A DNA stretch of 64,000 nucleotides from Reticulitermes speratus (taxonomy: Eukaryota; Arthropoda; Insecta; Blattodea; Rhinotermitidae), in NCBI GenBank assembly GCA_021186555.1, contig JAJKFL010000004.1:11042001-11106000 (forward strand), written 5' to 3'. The number at the start of each line of letters is the position of its first letter. The stretch's first letter is position 1. Both the position numbers and the translations under genes were made by a program. Below are positions 56,011 through 64,000 of this stretch, piece by piece. A model generated the notes under the pieces. It was given only the letters and a program-made list of their open reading frames with translations. It had not been told where the DNA came from and ran no database searches.

Positions 56011-56981
56011 ACGTTCTGCCCACACAGTGTATTTATGTGTTTTGTGTGGATCTCAGAACAAACAGCGATTATTCACTGTACAACATTAACTGACTGGTTT
56101 GTATAACTGAGACGGAGTGTGTTTACTGCGCGGTACGGACTGTATTTATGTGTTTTGTGTGGATCTCAGAACAAACAGCGATTATTTCACTGTACAGCAT
56201 TAACTGACTGGTTTGTGTAACTGAGACGGAGTGTGTTTACTGCGCGGTATGGACTGTATTTATGTGTTTTGTGTGGATCTCAGAACAAACAGCGATTATT
56301 TCACTGTACAGCATTAACTGACTGGTTTGTATAACTGAGACGGAGTGTGTTTACTGCGCGGTATGGACTGTATTTATGTGTTTTGTGTGGATCTCAGAAC
56401 AAACAGCGATTATTTCACTGTACAGCATTAACTGACTGGTTTGTGTAACTGAGACGGAGTGTGTTTACTGCGCGGTATGGACTGTATTTATGTGTTTTGT
56501 GTGGATCTCAGAACAAACAGCGATTATTTCACTGTACAGCATTAACTGACTGGTTTGTATAACTGAGACGGAGTGTGTTTACTGCGCGGTATGGACTGTA
56601 TTTATGTGTTTTGTGTGGATCTCAGAACAAACAGCGATTATTTCACTGTACAGCATTAACTGACTGGTTTGTGTAACTGAGACGGAGTGTGTTTACTGCG
56701 CGGTATGGACTGTATTTATGTGTTTTGTGTGGATCTCAGAACAAACAGCGATTATTTCACTGTACAGCATTAACTGACTGGTTTGTATAACTGAGACGGA
56801 GTGTGTTTACTGCGCGGTACGGACTGTATTTATGTATTTTGTGTGGATCTCAGAACAAACAGCGATTATTTCACTGTACAGCATTAACTGACTGGTTTGT
56901 ATAACTGAGACGGAGTGTGTTTACTGCGCGGTACGGACTGTATTTATGTGTTAAGTGTGGATCTCAGAACAAACAGCGATT
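56011..56981. repeat. SatA array (- orientation), about 8.5 copies
   Basis: Reverse complement of the unit at 14131. Starts after 'ttctgcccacacagtgtatt', the same border sequence as the other arrays. Interrupted at 56981 by the LINE. Confidence 0.96.
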
Positions 56982-58483
56982 CAGGAAAACCGTTCACCAT
57001 TAGTATCAACATTTTAAGGAAACGACTATCAGCAATCGGGAGAAATAAATCCGTCGGACCAGATGGCATTCCTGGGGAAATTTTAAAGTTAGGTGGGGAA
57101 GCCATGATTCCATACCTCGCGAGATTACTAGATATAACGATGAACAACAATTCTATCCCAGGGGACTGGAAAAAAGCTATAGTGGTTCCTATTTATAGAG
57201 GGGGAGATCGATCGGTAGTGGGAAACTATAGACCGGTCAGTTTAACCTCAGTAGTTTGCAAACAAATGGAGCACGTTATAGCAGGGTATCTAAGGCAAGT
57301 CTGGGAAATGAGTGAGTGGTTATATGAGGGTCAGCATGGATTTAGACCAGGGTACTCATGCGAAAGCCAAGTAGTCAAAGTTTGTCAAGATATTGCTGAT
57401 TCATTGGACGAGGGAGTCAGGACTGACGCGATTATAATAGATTTTTCAAAGGCTTTTGATTTAGTCCCACATGATAGGCTGCTTTCAAAAATTGCGGAAA
57501 CCGGTGTGGACTTGAGGGTAGTGGTGTGGATAAAGGAATTTCTGTTAGGACGTTCGCAAAGAGTTAGAGTAGACGGACAACTATCTGATGAAGTCAGAGT
57601 AACGTCGGGAGTGCCGCAAGGGAGCGTATTAGGTCCGTTGCTCTTCCTCGCTTATGTTAATGATATTTGGAGAAACATTGAGTCAAATATACGGCTTTTC
57701 GCTGATGATTGTATAATATACAGGAGAATAATCGATAGTAATGACATTGAAAATTTGCAGACAGACTTAAATAGATTAGGGGAATGGGCGGTTGAAAATG
57801 AAATGAGGATAAATCCAGGTAAGAGTAAAGCAGTAAGCTTCAATAGAGCTAGGGTGAAAGGTAAACTGAGGTATTGTATTGGGGATCAACTAATTCCAGA
57901 GGCAAATAGCTTTAAGTATTTAGGAATAATTATACGCAGCGACCTAAGCTGGGCAGATCATGTAAATTATACACTAAGAAAATCATGGAAGGCTCTTCAT
58001 TTCGTAATGCGTATACTCAAAAGGGCAAATAATAATACGAAAAGTTTAGCTTATACGGCACTTGTGAGACCGATACTTGAGTATAGAGCGGTGTGTTGGG
58101 ACCCATACAGAGAAGGTCAGGTAAGCGCTTTGAATCGCGTGCAAAAGAGAGCGGCAAAATTTGCAAATAATACAAATGAATCGGGTTGGGAAACATTGAC
58201 ACAGCGTAGAGCGATAGCCCGAATATGCGCCCTTTTCAAAGCATACACCGGGGGACGGGCTTGGAAAACAATAGGGGATAGACTGCTAAAACCATGCTAC
58301 CTGGGTAGGGACGATCATAGTCGGAAAATTAGGATTAGGAAACAAAGAACAGATGTAGGTAAATATTCCTTTGTAAATAGGACCATAAAAAGCTGGAACC
58401 AATTACCTCCAAGCGTACTAGCGACTTTCCCCTGTAAATTAAGCTCTTTTAAAAAAAGGGTCAAGAACGTCATTACAAGCTAA
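56915..58483 (+). CDS. Non-LTR retrotransposon reverse transcriptase (5'-truncated ORF2)
   Basis: The frame is 522 codons, but the first ~23 (MCLLRGTDCIYVLSVDLRTN..) are SatA sequence read through. The LINE part starts near residue 23. RT landmarks follow in order: 'NKSVGPDGIPGEILKLGG' (45-61), 'NYRPVSLTSVVCKQMEHV' (104-121), 'GQHGFRPGYSCESQ' (139-152), 'IIIDFSKAFDLVPHDRL' (173-189) with catalytic Asp176, 'TSGVPQGSVLGPLLFLAYVN' (230-249), 'LFADD' (261-265, catalytic Asp pair) and 'FKYLGI' (333-338). A C-terminal region 'YSFVNRTIKSWNQLPPSVLA' follows. The endonuclease domain and ORF1 are missing, so it cannot act alone, yet the frame has no stop, which suggests a young insertion. It copies LINE RNA into DNA at a nicked target. 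The I/Jockey-type supergroup is inferred from the RT motifs and the (TAA)n tail. Confidence 0.93.
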   Translation: MCLLRGTDCIYVLSVDLRTNSDSGKPFTISINILRKRLSAIGRNKSVGPDGIPGEILKLGGEAMIPYLARLLDITMNNNSIPGDWKKAIVVPIYRGGDRSVVGNYRPVSLTSVVCKQMEHVIAGYLRQVWEMSEWLYEGQHGFRPGYSCESQVVKVCQDIADSLDEGVRTDAIIIDFSKAFDLVPHDRLLSKIAETGVDLRVVVWIKEFLLGRSQRVRVDGQLSDEVRVTSGVPQGSVLGPLLFLAYVNDIWRNIESNIRLFADDCIIYRRIIDSNDIENLQTDLNRLGEWAVENEMRINPGKSKAVSFNRARVKGKLRYCIGDQLIPEANSFKYLGIIIRSDLSWADHVNYTLRKSWKALHFVMRILKRANNNTKSLAYTALVRPILEYRAVCWDPYREGQVSALNRVQKRAAKFANNTNESGWETLTQRRAIARICALFKAYTGGRAWKTIGDRLLKPCYLGRDDHSRKIRIRKQRTDVGKYSFVNRTIKSWNQLPPSVLATFPCKLSSFKKRVKNVITS

Positions 58484-59595
58484 GGATTTTTAAGTGGAGA
58501 TTAAATAAAAATAAGGGATGTGAAGTGAAGGGGTGTGAAGTGATGTGAAGTGAAGTGCTCTGGTTTCGAAGTGAAGTGAAGTGAATTAAGTTCTTGGGGA
58601 TATAATTAGCATGTACTTTGGTCTGACTTTATACTGAGGATATTCTAACGCACTGAAATTAATTAATGTGTGGGTGTTTTTTGTATTGTGCTTGTTTAAA
58701 AAAATTTTTTTTTTTTATTCTGTGTATGGGTGTTTTTGTAAGGTGTGGATGCTTTTGTAAGGTGTGGATGATTTGTAAGTTGTGGATGTTTTTGTAATGT
58801 GTGTACGGTGTTCTAATATGTGTACTTGTATTTACTGTATGTATTTTGTTTACTGTATGTATTTTGTTTTGTATGTGTAAGGGTGGTTTAGTAAGGTGCG
58901 TACGGTTTTCTAATATGTGTATTTGTATTTACTGTATGTATTTTGTTTTGTATGTGTATGGGTGTTTTTGTAAGGTATGGATGTATTTGTAAGGTGTGGA
59001 TGTTTTTGTAAGGTGTGGATGCTTTTGTAAGGAGTGGATGCTTTTGTAAGGTGCAGATGTTTTTGTAATGTGTGTACGGTGTTCTAATGTGTGTACTTGT
59101 ATTTACTGTATGTATTTAATTTTGTATGTGTATGGGTGTTTTTGTAAGGTGTGTACGGTGTTCTAATATGAGTACTTGTATTTACTGTATGTATTTTGTT
59201 TTGTATGTGCATGGGTGTTTTTGTAAGGTGTGAACGGGGTTTTTCTAATATGTGTACTTGTATTTACCGTATGTATTTTGTTTTGTATGTGTATGGGTGT
59301 TTTTGTAAGGTGTGGATGTATTTGTAAGGTATGGATGTTTTTGTAAGGTGTGGATGCTTTTGTAAGGAGTGGATGCTTTTGCAAGGTGTGGATGTTTTTA
59401 TAATGTGTGTACGGTGTTATAATGTGTGTACTTGTATTTACTGTATGTATTTTGTTTTGTAATTGTGTATAGTTTGTTTTGTATTGTTAATTTTATGTAT
59501 ATTTATATGTCCATTTGTATTGTGTGTACTAGTGTAAGGACTACTGCCACGGGTGAAAACCCAATTGCAGTAAATAATAATAATAATAATAATAT
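56982..59595 (+). mobile_element. 5'-truncated LINE inserted in SatA
   Basis: About 2.6 kb: the RT frame, a long 3' untranslated region (58484-59570) and a (TAA)n tail (59571-59595). SatA stops at 'aaacagcgatt' on the left and resumes at 'atttcactgtacag' on the right. In an uninterrupted unit these are adjacent, so the insertion removed almost nothing; any target duplication is hidden by the tail and is at most a few bases. Confidence 0.92.
58690..59480. repeat. Degenerate tandem repeats in LINE 3' UTR
   Basis: Blocks such as 'tatgggtgtttttgtaaggt', 'gtggatgcttttgtaagg' and 'acttgtatttactgtatgta' recur in varying order and copy number, with units of about 90-150 bp. Confidence 0.85.
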
Positions 59596-60865
59596 TTCAC
59601 TGTACAGCATTAACTGACTGGTTTGTGTAACTGAGACGGAGTGTGTTTACTGCGCGGTACGGACTGTATTTATGTGTTTTGTGTGGATCTCAGAACAAAC
59701 AGCGATTATTTCACTGTACAGCATTAACTGACTGGTTTGTATAACTGAGACGGAGTGTGTTTACTGCGCGGTACGGACTGTATTTATGTGTTTTGTGTGG
59801 ATCTCAGAACAAACAGCGATTATTTCACTGTACAACATTAACTGACTGGTTTGTATAACTGAGACGGAGTGTGTTTACTGCGCGGTACGGACTGTACTTA
59901 TGTGTTTTGTGTGGATCTCAGAACAAACAGCGATTATTTCACTGTACAGCATTAACTGACTGGTTTGTATAACTGAGACGGAGTGTGTTTACTGCGCGGT
60001 ACGGACTGTATTTATGTGTTTTGTGTGGATCTCAGAACAAACAGCGATTATTTCACTGTACAGCATTAACTGACTGGTTTGTATAACTGAGACGGAGTGT
60101 GTTTACTGCGCGGTACGGACTGTATTTATGTGTTTTGTGTGGATCTCAGAACAAACAGCGATTATTTCACTGTACAGCATTAACTGACTGGTTTGTATAA
60201 CTGAGACGGAGTGTGTTTACTGCGCGGTACGGACTGTATTTATGTGTTTTGTGTGGATCTCAGAACAAACAGCGATTATTTCACTGTACAGCATTAACTG
60301 ACTGGTTTGTATAACTGAGACGGAGTGTGTTTACTGCGCAGTACGAACTGTATTTATGTGTTTTGTGTGGATCTCAGAACAAACAGCGATTATTTCACTG
60401 TACAGCATTAACTGACTGGTTTGTGTAACTGAGACGGAGTGTGTTTACTGCGCGGTACGGACTGTAATTATGTGTTTTGTGTGGATCTCAGAACAAACAG
60501 CGATTATTTCACTGTACAGCATTAACTGACTGGTTTGTATAACTGAGACGGAGTGTGTTTACTGCGCGGTACGGACTGTATTTATGTGTTTTGTGTGGAT
60601 CTCAGAACAAACAGCGATTATTTCACTGTACAGCATTAACTGACTGGTTTGTATAACTGAGACGGAGTGTGTTTACTGCGCGGTACGGACTGTATTTATG
60701 TGTTTTGTGTGGATCTCAGAACAAACGGCGATTATTTCACTGTACAGCATTAACTGACTGGTTTGTATAACTGAGACGGAGTGTGTTTACTGCGCGGTAC
60801 GGACTGTATGTATGTGTTTTGTGTGGATCTCAGAACAAACAGCGATTATTTCCCTATACAGCATT
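59596..60865. repeat. SatA array (- orientation), about 11 copies
   Basis: Continuation of the array at 56011-56981 after the LINE. Units are very similar, with rare variants. Confidence 0.97.
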
Positions 60866-61082
60866 TGGTGTTCTAAGTGTTTCGTGGAACTTGAGTACTT
60901 CCGCAAGCACATTTCCTTTATAATTATATCGGTAAACATAATTTACATAATTTTTAACTGCGTTCTTTGCTTTCCTCGCTACCTTTCCATATAACTGGCG
61001 CTGGGTTTATTTTCAGCGTAAATCACCCAAAATAAAATTTTGCTTTTTAATCACTACATAATTCATTTTGTCCAATACGGTT

Positions 61083-61285
61083 TCATTCATTCTGCAGTCT
61101 GTCTTACGACAGGTCCGTAGCCTCTTCCAAAGCGAGTTCTCCACACAGTGCGATCTAGTGTTCCCTTCTTCAATTTCCAGTACCTTCTGTTTTCCTTAAG
61201 GTCAGCCAGTAGCTGCTTACGCCTTCTTCTTCGTCTTCCCGTCATTTCTGTCCTTGCCTCTAACTTTCCTTCAATAGCGTGTTTT
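61083..61285 (-). pseudogene. LINE tail (5' truncated)
   Basis: Minus-strand 'GYGPVVRQTAE' end and 'EIEGKLEARTEMTGRRRRR'-like reading with a frameshift. The shortest of the six tails of this family. Confidence 0.7.
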
Positions 61286-61399
61286 ATAGTTTAAAATATA
61301 TATTTCGTTTCTGCAACCAAAAGTTACAGTTTTACATTACAGCTTTTCTGCGAAAAGTCGAATTTAATCACAGTGACTCGAAAGATATTAAACAAATTT

Positions 61400-61480
61400 C
61401 AAGAACATTGCTATACAGCATTAACTGATTGGTTTTTGTAACCGAGACGGAGTGTTTACTGCGCGGTACGGACTGAACAT
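61400..61480. repeat. SatA fragment (- orientation)
   Basis: 'acagcattaactgattggtt' and 'ttactgcgcggtacggactg', less than one unit. Confidence 0.85.
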
Positions 61481-61485
61481 TTATA

Positions 61486-62093
61486 TATAATTCATATTAA
61501 TCTTAGTATTTACAGTGTTAAATAAATCGAGTAATCGCACCAGAACTCTTGTGCTTTGTGTATGTTTGCTCAGTTCAGGATTGCCTCTTCTGGGATATGA
61601 TGCTCAGGTCTGATAATATTTCCTTATTTGAACGTATTTACTAAATAGTGTGGGGAAGCCTTCTGATTAATTTCTCAAACAATTCGTCGTCTAAACCTCA
61701 CTGTTTTTTGAAGTGCAGTCATGACACTTCTTATTATGACACGTTTCAACATTGACATCAGACTGATGTTTGCAGAGCAGGCACATCCGAGAGTCAATGT
61801 CCAAGCGTGACGGTACAGTAGGCCTACTGTACGTCACTCACGAACAAGGACTGCACAAAGGGTGTGTGGGGTAACACCAAACACCATTTCTAATACCGAA
61901 TATTTTGCGATGGTCAAAGATAAAGGGCTCAGGATAGGGACAGGTGGCGGGCTCTTGTGAATGCGGTAATGAACCTTCGGTTTCCATAAAACGCGGAGAA
62001 TTACTTGACTAGCTGACGACCTGCTACCTTCTCAAGAAGGACTGTGCTACATGGAAGTTAGTTAAAAGATAAAGGTCTCCACGTAACATCTCA
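61486..62093. other. No recognisable feature
   Basis: Nothing supported. Confidence 0.35.
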
Positions 62094-62334
62094 TGCAGGC
62101 ACAGAGGGGGAGTAGAGGTACAGCTCTACTTAACAGATGGGGGTGGGTGGTCAACGTCACGCTCCAGTCGCTTTAGCCCTGGGAAAGAGACCCGGTACCA
62201 TTATACAGGAGTCTGGGTGGGCTCCAGGGCTGATCTGGACAAATGTGGAGGACAGAATCTCGTTTCCCGGCCAAAGCTCGAACCCCAAACCGTCTGGCGA
62301 GTAGCGAGTCGCCATACCGAGATATCCCGGACCC
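62094..62334 (-). mobile_element. SINE B, diverged
   Basis: Minus strand: 'gggtccgggatatctcggta' head, mutated B-box, body 'gacgttgaccacccaccccc', 3' end 'agagctgtacctctactccc'. Confidence 0.78.
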
Positions 62335-62550
62335 CCTTAAAAAATTTGAAGGCTACTTTAATTGATAATTATGAATTGGTATTGCCGGTAGTGAACTGCA
62401 TTTATGAAACTCCCTGTGAGTAATGGTTCAAGGAAGAAAACCCAAAGAATTTTAGTATTTTTAGATTGTGCTATGCTTTGCCATGTCAGATTTGACTTGC
62501 GTTAGATTTTGATTAACATGGTCGTGTGCCACCATATTCAATGTTAAATA

Positions 62551-62735
62551 GAGTCGAACCCGGTTATAACGACATCGGTTCATGCGACACCTCGTCTATA
62601 ACGTCAGATATTCTGTGGTACTCAATTATTCCTCACTGTTAACCGTAACATTATACTCCTCGGTTATAACAACACTCGTTTATAACGACTCAAATTATTC
62701 ACTTCCTTTCATTCCGTTATAACCGAGTTCGACTG
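62551..62735. mobile_element. Short TIR MITE, possibly pogo/Tc1-like
   Basis: The ends 'agtcgaacccggttataacg' and 'cgttataaccgagttcgact' are inverted repeats of ~22 bp with one or two changes. Internal 'tataac' words repeat ('cggttataacaacactcg', 'tttataacgactc'). TA lies close to both ends. The 185-bp element has no coding capacity; superfamily assignment is a guess. Confidence 0.65.
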
Positions 62736-62772
62736 CATATGGGTTTTGTCAGTTTAGGAACGACGACTAGAT

Positions 62773-63047
62773 AGTGTAGTCGGAGTCGGTATAAGCGACT
62801 GTTCTATCCGGGGTTCGAATTCCGGTAGAGACAAAAATATTTTTCTTCTCTGAACCGTCCAGACCGGCTCTAGGGCCCACCAAGCCTCATATTCAATGGG
62901 TACTGGGGCTCTTTCCCGAGGGTAAAACGGCCGGAACATGAAACCATCCACTTGGCTCCATATATTGCCAAGCTTAAGAATGCGTAGAGCTTTATACCTA
63001 CTTCCTACATACGTCTTCACGGCGTGCACAAGGACAACCTTACCTTG
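62773..63047 (+). mobile_element. SINE family B2
   Basis: Head 'gtagtcggagtcggtataag', B-box 'ggggttcgaattccggta', body 'gaaccgtccagaccggctct', end 'cacaaggacaaccttacc'. Confidence 0.75.
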
Positions 63048-63189
63048 TTTATCTCTCTCAGTCCAAGAATGTGTCAATTCTTCATCCACGGTAAAGAAAA
63101 TGGAGATAACAGTACTACACGGTTACGTCCTTTATAAAGGAGAGAAAAACATCAGAGAGAATTACAAAAAATCGAGCACCAAGTTTTTG

Positions 63190-63450
63190 GTAAAGGTAAA
63201 GGTAAAGTTCTCCCTAGAATAGACCATGAAGGCCCAGAGGGGGAGTAGAGGTATAGCTCTACTCTTTCCTTAACCTCGGTTCTAGATGGGGGTGGGTGGT
63301 CAACGCCACGCCCTGGCCGCTTTACCCCCGGGAATGACCCGGTACCCATTGTACAGGAGGCTGGGTGGGCCCCCAGGGTCGTCGGGACGGGTGCTGAAAA
63401 TTCGCCTCCACCGGGATTCGATCCCCGGACCGTCCAGCCCGTAGCGAGTC
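63190..63450 (-). mobile_element. SINE B, 5' end truncated
   Basis: (GGTAAA)n at the left is the 3' tail read on the plus strand. B-box 'ggggatcgaatcccggtgg' on the minus strand. The first bases of the tRNA-like head are missing at 63450. Confidence 0.82.
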
Positions 63451-64000
63451 TGTATCTGGTACAACCTGTCTGAAACGAAACGTGGATAGAATACAACCTG
63501 TCATTTACGAAAAATAAACCCGTTCGTGATTTTCAATTTTAAAGAATGTAAAGAATTGTAAAATTCGATCCAAGAAATAAAAAAAAATGAACGCTAGGCA
63601 GAGAGACAAGACGGCAACTGAACGTAAAATAAATTTCCATTCATGTAGTTTCGTTCCGAGCGACGTTGCATGGAATTTAACGTAAGAATCAGCATGCCTC
63701 TCGACGTTACAGCACCGCCGTCTGCAAAATATGTAAATTACACAATACAATAGGTTGGAAAAAGAACAGAAGCAGACAAACGCATTTCTGAGATGGTTAA
63801 AAAGATGCGTTTCTTTCACTCACAGCTCTGTGTGTGTGTGTTGACCCGGTGCATGTGTTCTCTGTGTGTGTTGACCCGGTGCATGTGTGCCTATAGCCTG
63901 GGCATTAAGCTATATGAGACGGCTGGACATCGATTCTTTTATTACATCAGTATCAAGTATGTGAAGCTGTACAATTTGGCAGATGGTTACCAACGTTTCG
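63451..64000. other. No recognised gene
   Basis: A short GT-rich stretch with a duplicated 'ttgacccggtgcatgtgt' at 63840-63890. The window ends in 'ccaacgtttcg', which may begin another family P or ribozyme-like core. Confidence 0.35.

Overview
The window looks like intergenic DNA from a large, repeat-swamped insect genome. The best guess is a cockroach or termite (Blattodea), because the LINE tail ending in GPVVRQT(T/A)E and the tRNA-headed SINEs resemble sequences I associate with American cockroach assemblies. That placement is recall plus inference, not a search. I find no host protein gene with recognisable domains, no rRNA and no convincing functional tRNA. The only long open frame with a real protein signature is a non-LTR reverse transcriptase at 56915-58483. 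The long minus-strand frames over 24200-26032 and the Leu/Tyr/Thr-rich frames over 36000-38970 are artefacts of tandem repeats.

Layout. 1-13 kb: tRNA-derived SINEs (families here called A, B, B2, C), copies of an IR-ended non-autonomous element (MITE A), a perfect 31-bp hairpin, a hAT MITE (4531-5013), a nested palindrome array (5617-6982), an internally deleted mariner with intact ends and TA target duplication (7079-7991), two head-to-head LINE tails (8.5-9.2 kb), a foldback element (9778-10080) and a 58-bp minisatellite. 13-24 kb: foldback family P, a 114-bp satellite (SatA) and a second hAT MITE with a perfect 8-bp target duplication. 24-28 kb: a 49-bp array with a 734-bp higher-order period, and a 52-bp array. 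28-33 kb: two foldback elements with ribozyme-like ends. 36.4-39 kb: a compound (AGT)n minisatellite. 40.8-42.2 kb: a MITE A copy in which an internal segment has been amplified into a 41-bp array. 42.7-51.5 kb: more foldbacks, SINEs, a mariner remnant and the cleanest ribozyme palindrome (51181-51477). 52-53 kb: a 43-bp hairpin array. 56-61 kb: a SatA array split by a 5'-truncated LINE insertion. 61-64 kb: LINE, SatA and SINE fragments and a TIR MITE.

The most interesting signal is a set of at least a dozen dispersed motifs of the form stem I - CUGANGA - U - stem II - GAAA - short palindrome (CAUG, CACGUG or CAUAUG) - UH - stem I'. The stems vary in sequence but mostly keep pairing. This matches the hammerhead-ribozyme layout with a minimal stem III, as reported for Penelope-like retroelements, except for an extra U at the base of stem II in every copy. 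Most sit as opposed pairs near the two ends of inverted-repeat (foldback) elements, whose centres hold different material: a palindromic satellite, a microsatellite, or only a short spacer. No Penelope-type protein is present here, so mobilisation would have to come from elsewhere.
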